A stretch of 64,000 nt of DNA, from contig CADBZH010000001.1 of the NCBI GenBank assembly GCA_902799045.1, forward strand, positions 62,001 through 126,000, given 5' to 3'. Shown here piece after piece: positions 42,614 through 51,279 of the stretch. Under the pieces are notes generated by a model, which saw only the letters and a list, made by a program, of their open reading frames with translations, did no database searches and was not told the origin of the DNA. Positions within the stretch are counted from its first letter, which is position 1. Each line of letters begins with the position of its first letter. Source of the stretch: an uncultured Eubacteriales bacterium (GTDB taxonomy: Bacteria; Bacillota; Clostridia; Christensenellales; Aristaeellaceae). The position numbers were made by a program, and so were the translations under genes.

Positions 42614-43573
42614 TCAAATCTCATAGCACCAGTTGTCGCCGTCGCCGGGGACGTCGCTTTGCAGCACGTAGCCCTGGCCGTTTTTGTACACCAGCTCCTG
42701 GTTGCGGATCGAGACGCGGGTGTTCGGCGGGATCGGGTGGGTGATGAAGGCGTTGGAGCCGATCACCGAATCGTGGCCGATCACCGTCTCGCCGCCCAGG
42801 ATGGACGCGCCGGCATAGATGGTCACGCGATCCTCGATGGTGGGGTGGCGGCGCTTGCCCCGCAGCTTCTGGCCGCCGCGGGTGGAGAGCGCGCCCAGGG
42901 TGACGCCCTGATAGATCTTCACGTTGTCGCCGATCACCGTCGTCTCGCCCACGACGATGCCGGTGCCGTGGTCGATGAAGAAGTAGTGGCCGATCTGCGC
43001 GCCGGGATGGATGTCGATGCCGGTTTTGCTGTGGGCCGTCTCCGTCATGATGCGCGGGATCAGCGGCACGTTCAGCTGATACAGCGCGTGGGCCAGCCGG
43101 TTCACCGTGATGGCGTAGAGGCCCGGATAGGCGATGATCACCTCCGCCTTGCTGCCGGCGGCGGGGTCGCCGTCGTAGGCGGCCTGAAGGTCCGTCTCCA
43201 CGTAGGCGCGGATCTGGGGCAGCTTCTCCAGGAACGCGGCGGTGAGGCTTTCGGCGGTGCGGTCGATGTGCTCCTGGGGGCACTTGCCGTTGCCCCGCAG
43301 GGCGATGCCGATCTGCCGGTTCAGGTGGAAGGCCACGTCGTCGATCAGCGCCGCGAGGTTGTTCTTCGGGTCGTAGATGCGGTAGACGTAGTCGCGATAG
43401 TAGCCGGGGAACACCAGGCGGAGCAGCTTCGCGATCAGCGCCTCGATGACCTGTCGGTCGGGCTGGGTGAACATCTCCAGCCGATCGATCACGCGCTCGT
43501 TGCCGTAGTCCGCGAGGAGCCTGGCCGACAGCGCCTGCAGGCGCGCTTCAAAGGGCTCGGTCTTGTCGTTCAT
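42614..43573 (-). CDS. cysE: Serine O-acetyltransferase (EpsC type)
   Basis: 319 residues, the longer clostridial form. The helical N-terminal part is followed by a left-handed beta-helix of hexapeptide repeats (GIDIHPGAQIGHYFFIDHG, VVGETTVIGDNVKIYQGVTL, TIYAGASILGGETVIG). His and Asp in IDHGTG and the His in the preceding loop match the catalytic pair. It makes O-acetylserine for cysteine synthesis; no cysK is adjacent. ATG 43573 follows GAGGGGAG. Its upstream region contains a tandem repeat carrying a TATAAT on the minus strand. Confidence 0.94.
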   Translation of the reverse strand: MNDKTEPFEARLQALSARLLADYGNERVIDRLEMFTQPDRQVIEALIAKLLRLVFPGYYRDYVYRIYDPKNNLAALIDDVAFHLNRQIGIALRGNGKCPQEHIDRTAESLTAAFLEKLPQIRAYVETDLQAAYDGDPAAGSKAEVIIAYPGLYAITVNRLAHALYQLNVPLIPRIMTETAHSKTGIDIHPGAQIGHYFFIDHGTGIVVGETTVIGDNVKIYQGVTLGALSTRGGQKLRGKRRHPTIEDRVTIYAGASILGGETVIGHDSVIGSNAFITHPIPPNTRVSIRNQELVYKNGQGYVLQSDVPGDGDNWCYEI

Positions 43574-43608
43574 GGGATTCTCCCCTCAATAAGAAGTCTC
43601 TTCTCAGG

Positions 43609-43776
43609 CATTATACCATGATTGTCGGCGTGCTGCGCAACTCGCTTCGCTCCCTTGCCCGCCGACCCGGAAAAACGCTGTTTTTCCTAATCATTATACC
43701 ATGATTGCTGCGCAACTCGCTTCGCTCCCTTGCCCGCCGACCCGGAAAAACGCTGTTTTTCCTAATCATTATACCA
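43609..43776. repeat. Tandem intergenic repeat (two copies plus a partial third)
   Basis: Unit 1 is 43609-43691 (83 bases) and unit 2 is 43692-43766 (75 bases, lacking the eight bases GTCGGCGT); CATTATACCA at 43767-43776 begins a third. Each contains the hairpin GGAAAAAC/GTTTTTCC and, on the minus strand, TATAAT. With the lysC promoter it makes up the 43574-43886 gap. Confidence 0.88.
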
Positions 43777-43815
43777 CATTTCCGCGTCCCTGCAAAGCCC
43801 GCGCGATTTTCCGGG

Positions 43816-43844
43816 TTGATATTCTCCGAGAAATGCGCTAGAAT
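43816..43844 (+). promoter_or_regulatory. Sigma-A promoter for lysC
   Basis: TTGATA (43816-43821), 17-base spacer, TAGAAT (43839-43844). The leader is only about 36 bases, too short for a lysine riboswitch. Confidence 0.82.
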
Positions 43845-43886
43845 GGGCGTATACGATAACAAAAGGGCGGGGGATCGAGAAAACCT

Positions 43887-45209
43887 ATGCGAAAAGTGGT
43901 AGCGAAATTCGGCGGGACCAGCCTGGCGGACGCCGGCCAGTTCCGAAAGATCAAGCAGATCGTCAAGGCGGACGCGGGGCGGCGCTTCATCGTGGCTTCA
44001 GCCCCCGGCAAGCGCTTCAGCGAGGACGTAAAGGTGACGGATCTGCTGCTGAGGGCCTTCGGGCAGGCCGTGGCGGGCCAGCCCTTCGAGGCGACGCTGG
44101 CGCTCATTGACGGGCGCTATCGCTCGATCGTAGAGGAGTTGGGCCTCGACTTTCCCCTGTCGGAGGAGATCGCAAAGCTGCGCGCACACTTGATGGACGC
44201 GCCGAGCCGCGATTACGTGCTCAGCCGGGGCGAATACCTGAACGCAAAGCTGCTGGCGCAGTATCTGGGCTATACGTTCGTGGACCCGGAGTGGTGCGTC
44301 TGCTTTGATTCCGAGGGCAGGCTGGACGCGGCGCTCAGCCGGAGGACGATGGGCGCGGCGCTGCGGCCGCTTGAGAACGCGGTGATCGCGGGCTTTTACG
44401 GCGCGGACATGGACGGCAACGTCCGCACGCTCTCGCGGGGCGGCTCCGACGTGACCGGCAGCCTCGCCGCGGCGGCCATCGACGCGGACCTCTATGAAAA
44501 CTGGACGGACGTGTCCGGCCTTCTGGCGGCGGACCCGCGCATCGTGCCCGAGCCCAAGACCGTGCCCTTCGTCAGCTATCGCGAGCTGCGCACGTTGTCC
44601 TACATGGGCGCTTCCGTGCTGCACACCGACGCGGTGCTGCCGGTTTCGGACATGGATATCCCGATCAACATCCGCAACACCGACCGCCCGGAGGACGCCG
44701 GCACCACCATCCTGCGCCGGCTGCCGAAGGGGGAGACGAAGTATCCCATCATCGGCGTGGCCGGGCGCGTGGGCATGTCGGTGATCCAGGTGGAGAAGGT
44801 GATGGCGTCGGACGGCTCCGGCTTCACCGCCGTGATGCTGGACATCCTGAAAAACCGCCAGCTGCCCTTCGAGACCTGCCTGACCGGCATCGACACCGTC
44901 ACGCTGGTGATCCGTAGCGACCTGCTGGCCCCCTGCAAGGACGACCTGTTCGACGAGATCCGCGCGACGCTGAAGCCGGACTACCTGGGCCTGACCGAGC
45001 GGCTGTCGATGATCGCCGTGATCGGCGAGAAGGACACCGAGTCCAGCGACGCCAACCTGCGCGTGCTGCAGGCGCTTTTGAATGCGGGCATGCCCATCAA
45101 CACCATCAACCAGGGCGCGGGCAAGCTGAACCTGCTCATCGGCGTGCCGGAGGAGAAGTACGAGGAGGCCATCCGCGCGATCTATCGCACCATCGATGAA
45201 TCCCTGTGA
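43887..45209 (+). CDS. lysC: Aspartate kinase
   Basis: 440 residues, monofunctional. The N-terminal KFGGTSLADAGQF nucleotide-binding motif and SRGGSDVTGSLAAAAI aspartate-binding region form the kinase domain (about 1-290), followed by two ACT regulatory domains (about 305-440, the second with INTINQGAGKLNLLIGV). It phosphorylates aspartate for lysine, threonine and methionine synthesis. No other pathway genes adjoin, and no lysine riboswitch is present, so regulation is probably allosteric. Confidence 0.95.
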   Translation: MRKVVAKFGGTSLADAGQFRKIKQIVKADAGRRFIVASAPGKRFSEDVKVTDLLLRAFGQAVAGQPFEATLALIDGRYRSIVEELGLDFPLSEEIAKLRAHLMDAPSRDYVLSRGEYLNAKLLAQYLGYTFVDPEWCVCFDSEGRLDAALSRRTMGAALRPLENAVIAGFYGADMDGNVRTLSRGGSDVTGSLAAAAIDADLYENWTDVSGLLAADPRIVPEPKTVPFVSYRELRTLSYMGASVLHTDAVLPVSDMDIPINIRNTDRPEDAGTTILRRLPKGETKYPIIGVAGRVGMSVIQVEKVMASDGSGFTAVMLDILKNRQLPFETCLTGIDTVTLVIRSDLLAPCKDDLFDEIRATLKPDYLGLTERLSMIAVIGEKDTESSDANLRVLQALLNAGMPINTINQGAGKLNLLIGVPEEKYEEAIRAIYRTIDESL

Positions 45210-45285
45210 ACAGGGGATAACCGCAGGGCGAAATGAAGCGATCCACAGCGCGCCTTCTCTTCGCTGTAAATTGACGGAATGTGCA

Positions 45286-45354
45286 GATCCTTCGCTGCGC
45301 TCAGGATGAAAGCGAATCGAAATCCCTGTCATCCTGAGCGCAGCGAAGGATCTG
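45286..45354. repeat. Dispersed inverted repeat, family A (copy 5)
   Basis: The arms GATCCTTCGCTGCGCTC and GAGCGCAGCGAAGGATC lie here between co-directional genes. The 45210-45527 gap otherwise holds only the promoter at 45462. Confidence 0.85.
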
Positions 45355-45461
45355 TGCATCATGAAGGCTGCCTGCATCGCGTTCAAACGATAAATGCTTG
45401 AGATGAACCGTCTTTTGGAGATCGACCTCCCTTGTGGCTGGATGAATAAGTCAAAAATATA

Positions 45462-45490
45462 TTGCAAATATGACAATATTGTGGTATACT
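45462..45490 (+). promoter_or_regulatory. Sigma-A promoter for the L,D-transpeptidase gene
   Basis: TTGCAA (45462-45467), 17-base spacer, TATACT (45485-45490). Confidence 0.83.
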
Positions 45491-45527
45491 GCCCTTTAGG
45501 TATAAGCGCCGCCGCGGTGGTGCGAAT

Positions 45528-47525
45528 ATGAGGACGGGGTTGAAGCCCATGATACGGCGAAGTTTCACGGCTCTATGGTTGATCGTCGCGCTGCTGCTGG
45601 CGGCGCTTTCGGGCGTGACGGGCGCCCTGGCGGAGTATGACATGCCCTATACCATCGAGGTGGACATCTCCAGCCAGATCGTCACGATCTTCATCGGCGA
45701 CACCGACCAGATCGCGCGGCAGATGCTCTGCTCCACCGGCCTCAACGACTGGACGCCCACCGGCGATTTCATCCTGCCGGAGACCCGCGGCGGCACGGAC
45801 CGCCAGCCCTGGTATCAGATCGGTAACCTGTGGGTGAAGTACGCCACGCGCCTGTGGGGCAAGGTGCTGTTTCACTCGATCCCCTACAGCAAGAAATCGA
45901 TGCAGGCCATCGACCCCCAATGCCTGAAGCGCTTCGGCTATCCCGCCTCCCACGGCTGCATCCGCTTGCGCTGGAAGGACGCCCAGTTCATCGCGGAAAA
46001 CTGCATGCCCGGCACGATGGTGCACGTCATCAAGAGCGGCAACCGCAACGAGAGCCTGCGCGAGCTGCTGTTCCAGGAGACCTACGACGCCGGCAAGGGC
46101 TTCTCCTACGAAAACTTCCTGGGCATCTCCAACGAACCCGGCGCGCTCAGCCGCGTCAGCGAGGGCCAGGAGGTGCTGAACCTGCAATACCGCCTGCGCG
46201 ACCTGGGCATCTATGACGGCGAGCTCAGCGGCAAGTATGACAGCCGGACCGTCAACGCCGTGCGCTTCGCCCAGTATCTGATGGGCGAGGACCTGAACGG
46301 CGTGGCCACGGCCCAGTTCCAGGAGAAGATCTACGACGCCGACGCCCCCACCGCCATGAACGTGGAGCTGACGGAGGGCGTCAGCGGCCCGGCGGTGCGC
46401 AAGCTGCAGGAGAACCTCGAAGCGCTTCGCCTCTATGGGGACGCGGTGGATTCCAGCTACGACGTGGGCGTGGTGGAGGCCGTGAAGGCCTTCCAGGGCG
46501 CCTATGGCTACGAGGCGAACGGCGTGGCCTCCTCCGAGGTGCAGAAGGCCATTGACTACGAGGCCCGGCAGGTGAGCGCCGCCTTCGAGGGCGCGGACTA
46601 TACCTGCGAGACCACTTCCGAGCCGCTGAACCTGGCGGCCGTGACGGTGGACGCCGGCGCGGCCCTGCGCTCGAAGCCCTCCCAGGACAGCCACAAGATC
46701 AAGTCCCTGCGCCACGGCACGTCGGCCATCGTGCTGGAGCAGGGCGGCACCTGGAGCAAGGTGCGCAGCGGCAGCGACGTGGGCTATGTGAAGAGCAGCC
46801 TCGTGCACTTCTTTACCCAGGACCTGACGTTCCTGCGCTACACCTCGACGGTGGACGATCGCGTCTACACCGTGGGCAGCACCGCCAGCGACTACTACGC
46901 CGGGGCGAACCTGCCCTGCGAGGTGTTCGCGGAGTATCTGGCCGCCAGCGACCAGAGCCTGGACATCTCCAGCCTGGTGAACTACGTCACGGTGGACACC
47001 CGCGGCGAGGCCGAGGCGCTGAATCTGCGCTCGTCGCCCAGCACGGACGGCGACGTGCTGGCCACGGTGCCCGACGGCATGAGCCTGAAGGTGGAGCGCC
47101 GCTTCACCGAGTGGACCGAGGTGAACGCCGAGGGCACCAAGGGCTACCTGATGAACGCCTATCTGAACTTCTGGACCGGCCCGGACGACGCGCTGGAGGC
47201 CGAGGAGGACGACGTGCCGCTGGATGCCTCCATGGTGGCCTACGCCGTGGTGGAAAGCGTGGTGGAAGCCGGCGCGGGCGTCTATGACGACGATTCCGAC
47301 GAGGCCGAGCTGCTGGGTCACCTGCCCGACGGCGTGCAGGTGGAGGTGGCGGACCTGTCGGACGGCTGGTGCCTGATTCGCTACATGGGCCACGAGGGCT
47401 ACATGAGCGTGGAGGACCTGCAGCTGGTGCTGAAGGACGCGCCCAGCGCCGACGCCGACGAGCGGGTCGGGGCAGAGGACGAGTCTGTCAGCGAACCACC
47501 GAACGAGAGCACCCTACAGAACTGA
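45528..47525 (+). CDS. Secreted L,D-transpeptidase with peptidoglycan-binding and SH3 domains
   Basis: 665 residues. A signal peptide (LIVALLLAALSGVTGALA) is followed by a YkuD domain with His142 and catalytic Cys144 in ASHGCIRL. Two PG_binding_1 repeats follow (LNLQYRLRDLGIYDGELSG and VRKLQENLEALRLYGD), then three SH3-like wall-binding domains (AALRSKPSQDSHKI, ALNLRSSPSTDGDV and the C-terminal YDDDSDEAELLGHLPDG). YkuD enzymes form 3-3 crosslinks in peptidoglycan. The start could instead be ATG 45549, which has GAGGACGGGG upstream. It ends in an acidic tail. Confidence 0.92.
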   Translation: MRTGLKPMIRRSFTALWLIVALLLAALSGVTGALAEYDMPYTIEVDISSQIVTIFIGDTDQIARQMLCSTGLNDWTPTGDFILPETRGGTDRQPWYQIGNLWVKYATRLWGKVLFHSIPYSKKSMQAIDPQCLKRFGYPASHGCIRLRWKDAQFIAENCMPGTMVHVIKSGNRNESLRELLFQETYDAGKGFSYENFLGISNEPGALSRVSEGQEVLNLQYRLRDLGIYDGELSGKYDSRTVNAVRFAQYLMGEDLNGVATAQFQEKIYDADAPTAMNVELTEGVSGPAVRKLQENLEALRLYGDAVDSSYDVGVVEAVKAFQGAYGYEANGVASSEVQKAIDYEARQVSAAFEGADYTCETTSEPLNLAAVTVDAGAALRSKPSQDSHKIKSLRHGTSAIVLEQGGTWSKVRSGSDVGYVKSSLVHFFTQDLTFLRYTSTVDDRVYTVGSTASDYYAGANLPCEVFAEYLAASDQSLDISSLVNYVTVDTRGEAEALNLRSSPSTDGDVLATVPDGMSLKVERRFTEWTEVNAEGTKGYLMNAYLNFWTGPDDALEAEEDDVPLDASMVAYAVVESVVEAGAGVYDDDSDEAELLGHLPDGVQVEVADLSDGWCLIRYMGHEGYMSVEDLQLVLKDAPSADADERVGAEDESVSEPPNESTLQN

Positions 47526-47548
47526 GCGATCATCACAGGAGGACGAGC

Positions 47549-48670
47549 ATGAGCGAGTATCTGGGAAAGGACACCTTCAAGCTGGGCTTTGGACTGATGC
47601 GCCTGCCCAAGAATCCCGACGGCACCATCGACATCCCTCAGACTTCCAGGATGGCGGACGCCTTCATCGCCGCCGGCGGCACCTACTTTGATACCGCCTA
47701 TGTCTACGACGAGGGCCGCAGCGAGGCCGCCTTCAAGGCCGCCGTGGCGGACCGCTATCCCCGGGAGGCCTACACCATCGCCACCAAGCTGAACGCCTGG
47801 CTGGGCGCGCCGGACATGGCCGCCGCGAGGCAGCAGTTCTTCACCAGCCTGGAGCGCACCGGCGCGGGCTATTTCGACTATTACCTGCTGCATGCCATCC
47901 AGCGCAACAACCTGGAGGTGTACGACAAGTACGGCATCTGGGATTTCGTGAAGGAGCAGAAGGCGAAGGGCCTCATCAAGCACTGGGGCTTTTCGTTCCA
48001 TGCCGACCCGGACCTGCTGGAGCAGCTTTTGAACGACCATCCCGACGTGGAGTTCGTGCAGCTGCAAATCAACTACGCCGACTGGGAGAACCCGGGCGTG
48101 GCCTCCCGCCGCAACTGGGAGATCTGCAAGGCCCACGGCGTGCCGGTGACGGTGATGGAGCCGGTGAAGGGCGGCATCCTGGCCGACCCGATTCCCGAGG
48201 TGCGCAGGGTCCTTGAGCAGGCCGCCCCCGGCATGTCCTGCGCCTCCTGGGCCATCCGCTTCGTGGCCAGCCAGGACAACATCATCACGGTGCTCTCCGG
48301 CATGTCCAGCATGGAGCAGATAGAGGACAACCTGAGCTACATGAAGGACTTCCAGCCGCTCAGCGAAGCGGAGCAGGGCGTGATCCGCCAGGTCCAGGCG
48401 ATTCTGGACGGCGACCAGTCCATTCCCTGCACGGCCTGCCACTACTGCGTGGAGGGCTGCCCGATGGGCATCCCGATCCCGGAGATCTTCACCGTGGCGA
48501 ACCGCCGCAAGGGCAGCCCCCACTTCCGCACCGTGCGGGAGTACACCATCGTCACCCAGGACAAGGGCAAGGCCAGCGACTGCATCCAGTGCGGCCAGTG
48601 CGAGGGCGCCTGCCCGCAGCACCTGCCCATCATCAGCCTGCTGGAAAAGTGCCGGGAGATGGAGAGCTGA
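47549..48670 (+). CDS. Aldo/keto reductase with C-terminal ferredoxin-type 4Fe-4S domain
   Basis: 373 residues. The AKR barrel (about 1-290) shows FGLMRLP, the catalytic set Asp/Tyr in FDTAYVYDEGRSE, Lys in IATKLNAW and His in YLLHAIQ. The C-terminus carries two cysteine groups, CTACHYCVEGCP and CIQCGQCEGACP, typical of 4Fe-4S clusters. This fused type is common in anaerobic Firmicutes; its substrate and electron donor are unknown, possibly ferredoxin. RBS AGGAGG. It follows the transpeptidase by 23 bases and may share its transcript. Confidence 0.93.
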   Translation: MSEYLGKDTFKLGFGLMRLPKNPDGTIDIPQTSRMADAFIAAGGTYFDTAYVYDEGRSEAAFKAAVADRYPREAYTIATKLNAWLGAPDMAAARQQFFTSLERTGAGYFDYYLLHAIQRNNLEVYDKYGIWDFVKEQKAKGLIKHWGFSFHADPDLLEQLLNDHPDVEFVQLQINYADWENPGVASRRNWEICKAHGVPVTVMEPVKGGILADPIPEVRRVLEQAAPGMSCASWAIRFVASQDNIITVLSGMSSMEQIEDNLSYMKDFQPLSEAEQGVIRQVQAILDGDQSIPCTACHYCVEGCPMGIPIPEIFTVANRRKGSPHFRTVREYTIVTQDKGKASDCIQCGQCEGACPQHLPIISLLEKCREMES

Positions 48671-48692
48671 CCGGCAATCCGGCCCCCAAATG

Positions 48693-48726
48693 CGAAGGCC
48701 TCGCGCCGATTGGCGCGGGGCCTTCG
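48693..48726. terminator. Hairpin between convergent AKR and argD genes
   Basis: The 15-base stem CGAAGGCCTCGCGCC/GGCGCGGGGCCTTCG has a four-base loop and one wobble. There is no strong T tract on either side. Confidence 0.65.
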
Positions 48727-48846
48727 ATTGGCTCTTCATGGAAAGGCCTGGGAATGCGTCGATGCCGCAGGACAGCGAAACGCAGCGTCAAGGGGATACA
48801 GTCTGTCGACCCCACTGCCTTTCGCAAAGAATCCAGATTGGCGGCT

Positions 48847-50013
48847 TTACTCCGCCAGCGCCGCCTTCAGCACGGCGATGGCCTTTTCCAGCTGCTCCAT
48901 CGGAATGTTCAGCGCGGGCAGCAGGCGCACGCGGTCCTTGGCGGTCAGGCAGAGCACGCCGTTTTCGATGCACTTGCCCACCACCTCGCGGGCGGGCTTC
49001 ACCGGCTTGACGCCGATCATCAGGCCCATGCCGCTGACGCTTTCGACGCCCTTCGCGCCGGTGAGCTGATCGAAGATGTACTGGCTGCGCTCGCGCACGC
49101 CCTGAAGCAGCGCCTCGTCGATGCGGCTCAAGATGCTGACACCGCCGGCGCAGGAGGCGGGGTTGCCGCCGAAGGTGGAGCCGTGGTCGCCGGGGGCGAA
49201 CACGTCCTTCACCTTCTCGCCCAGCAGGCACGCGCCGATGGGCAGGCCGCCGCCCAGGCCCTTGGCTGTGGAGACGATGTCCGGCTGGATGCCGTAGTTC
49301 ATGTAGGCGTAGAGCTGGCCGCTGCGGCCGTTGCCGGTCTGCACCTCGTCCACCACCAGCAGCACGTCGCTGGCCTTGCAGAAGGTGTCCAGGCCGTGCA
49401 CGAAATGGGCGTCCAGCGGCACCACGCCGCCCTCGCCCTGCACGCATTCGATCATCACGGCGGCGATCTTCGTCTGCTTTGCCAGCGCCTTCAGCGCGTC
49501 CAGGTCGCCCGCGGGAATGTGGGTGAAGCCGGGGGTCAGCGGCTGGTAGAGCTCGTGGTAGTGGGCCTGGCCGGTGGCGGACAGCGTGGTCAGCGTGCGC
49601 CCGTGGAAGCTGTTCTCCAGCGTCACGATGGTGTAGCAGTCCGCGCCGTGCTTTTCGGCGGCGTACTTCCGGGAGGCTTTGATGGCGCACTCGTTGGCCT
49701 CCGCGCCGGAGTTTCCGAAGAACACCTTCTTCATGCCGGTGCGCTGGCACAGCATTTCAGCCAGCTTCGCGCCGGGCTCGGTGAAGTAGAGGTTCGAGGC
49801 GTGGGGGAGCCTCGACAGCTGCTCGGTGACGGCCTTCAGCCACACCTCGTCCGAGATGCCGAAGCCGTTCACGGCGATGCCGCTGCCCAGGTCGATGTAT
49901 TCCTTGCCCTCGACGTCCCAGGCCAGAGAGCCCTTGCCGGACACCAGATGCACCGGGAAGCGCGCGTAGGTGTTGGCGATATAAGTCCTGTCCAATGCTT
50001 TGATGTCTGACAT
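48847..50013 (-). CDS. argD: Acetylornithine aminotransferase
   Basis: 388 residues, class III PLP aminotransferase. The PLP lysine lies in STAKGLGGGLPIGA; other landmarks are FFGNSGAEANECAIK, LLVVDEVQTGNGRSG and ENSFHGRTL. It converts N-acetylglutamate semialdehyde to N-acetylornithine. ATG 50013 follows GGAGG by eight bases. It is the last arg gene in the run, but 370 bases of repeat sequence separate it from argB, so continued co-transcription is uncertain. Confidence 0.95.
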   Translation of the reverse strand: MSDIKALDRTYIANTYARFPVHLVSGKGSLAWDVEGKEYIDLGSGIAVNGFGISDEVWLKAVTEQLSRLPHASNLYFTEPGAKLAEMLCQRTGMKKVFFGNSGAEANECAIKASRKYAAEKHGADCYTIVTLENSFHGRTLTTLSATGQAHYHELYQPLTPGFTHIPAGDLDALKALAKQTKIAAVMIECVQGEGGVVPLDAHFVHGLDTFCKASDVLLVVDEVQTGNGRSGQLYAYMNYGIQPDIVSTAKGLGGGLPIGACLLGEKVKDVFAPGDHGSTFGGNPASCAGGVSILSRIDEALLQGVRERSQYIFDQLTGAKGVESVSGMGLMIGVKPVKPAREVVGKCIENGVLCLTAKDRVRLLPALNIPMEQLEKAIAVLKAALAE

Positions 50014-50061
50014 AATACAAACCTCCATGTTCATGGGTGAGGAGCGGGGAGAGAGGCGTTT

Positions 50062-50379
50062 GAGAGTGAGGAGTGAGGAGTTGCGGTACAAATCCCTGCG
50101 GATTTGTTGGATTGAAAGGGGACCGGATTGCCACGTCAGCCCTTCGGGCTTCCTCGCAATGACATTGAACGAAACTGCGATCATCGAATGATGGGGGCAT
50201 CGAACCACGTCATTGCATAGAACGAAACTGCGATCGTCGAATGATGGGGTATCGAACCGCGTCGTTGCGAGGAGCAAAACTGTAAGCGGCGAATAATCTT
50301 TCCCGAACCACGTCATTGCGAGGAGCGAAGCGACGTGGCAATCCGGTTCTCCGGCAAACTATAATCCTAACTCCTCACT
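50062..50379. repeat. Composite repeat element between argB and argD
   Basis: The outer 11-base arms AGTGAGGAGTT (50072-50082) and AACTCCTCACT (50369-50379) are perfect complements, the left one within seven-base tandem units (AGGAGTG, AGGAGTT). Inside are family B halves (50122-50162 and 50313-50346) and a 53-base tandem duplication (50167-50219 and 50220-50272, few mismatches). It occupies almost the whole 50014-50383 gap. Confidence 0.8.
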
Positions 50380-50383
50380 TCAT

Positions 50384-51253
50384 CTACTCCCTGCTTCCGC
50401 GGATCATGGTGCCGGCGCCCTCGTCGGTGAGGATCTCCATCAGGATCGAATGGGGCACCCGCCCGTCCATGATGATCACCTTGCGCACGCCCGCGCGAAT
50501 GGCGTCCACGCAGCACTCCACCTTCGGGATCATGCCGCCGGAGATCACGCCCTCGGCGCGCAGCTTCGCCGCCTCCTGAATGGTCAGTTCGGGAATCAGC
50601 GTGCCGGGGTCGTCCTTGTCGCGCAGCAGGCCGGGAATGTCCGAGAGCATGATGAGCCTCTCGGCTCCCAGCGCCCCGGCCACCCGGGCCGCGGCGGTGT
50701 CGCCGTTGATGTTGTAGGTGTTGCCCTCGCGGTCGCAGCCCAGCGTGGAGATGACGGGGATGTAGCCCTTCTCCAGCAGGTCTGTCACGGGCTTGATGTT
50801 CACCTGGGTGATCTCGCCCACGTAGCCCAGCCGCTCGTCCTTCATCCGGGCCTCGATCAGCCGGCCGTCCATTCCGGAAAGGCCCATGGCGCGGCCGCCT
50901 TTCATCTCGAGCAGGTTCACCAGCGTCTTGTTGATCTTTCCGGCCAGCACCATCTGCACGATGTCCACCGTCTCGCGGTCCGTCACCCGCAGGCCGTCCA
51001 CGAACTCGGCCTTCTTGCCCAGGCGCTGCATGGTCTCGCTGATCTCCGGCCCGCCGCCGTGCACCAGCACCACCTTTACGCCGATCAGCCACAGCAGGGT
51101 GATGTCCTCCATCACCTGGTGCTTCAGCTGCTCGTTGATCATGGCGTTGCCGCCGTATTTCACCACGACGATCTTGCCGTTGTAGCGCTTGATGTAGGGC
51201 AGCGCCTCGACGAGCACCTGTGCCCGTTCGGAATTCGAGAAATTGCTATCCAT
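50384..51253 (-). CDS. argB: Acetylglutamate kinase
   Basis: 289 residues. KIVVVKYGGNAM and LVHGGGPEI are the nucleotide and substrate loops of the amino acid kinase fold; TYNINGDTAAARVAGALGA is the C-terminal nucleotide site region. It phosphorylates N-acetylglutamate, the step usually inhibited by arginine in organisms with ArgJ. The N-terminal extension of about 20 residues (DSNFSNSERAQVLVEALPYI) resembles the helix found in arginine-sensitive enzymes. ATG 51253 follows AAAGGAG; it lies 26 bases after argJ. Confidence 0.95.
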   Translation of the reverse strand: MDSNFSNSERAQVLVEALPYIKRYNGKIVVVKYGGNAMINEQLKHQVMEDITLLWLIGVKVVLVHGGGPEISETMQRLGKKAEFVDGLRVTDRETVDIVQMVLAGKINKTLVNLLEMKGGRAMGLSGMDGRLIEARMKDERLGYVGEITQVNIKPVTDLLEKGYIPVISTLGCDREGNTYNINGDTAAARVAGALGAERLIMLSDIPGLLRDKDDPGTLIPELTIQEAAKLRAEGVISGGMIPKVECCVDAIRAGVRKVIIMDGRVPHSILMEILTDEGAGTMIRGSRE

Positions 51254-51279
51254 AATGGCTCCTTTGGTCGAGGGAGGAC

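Noticed and set aside
43611..43862. 83-codon minus-strand frame with internal protein repeats
   Set aside because: Its repeats simply reflect the non-coding tandem DNA repeat, and it overlaps the lysC promoter.
43845..43886. Lysine riboswitch before lysC
   Set aside because: The leader after the promoter is only about 36 bases, far too short.
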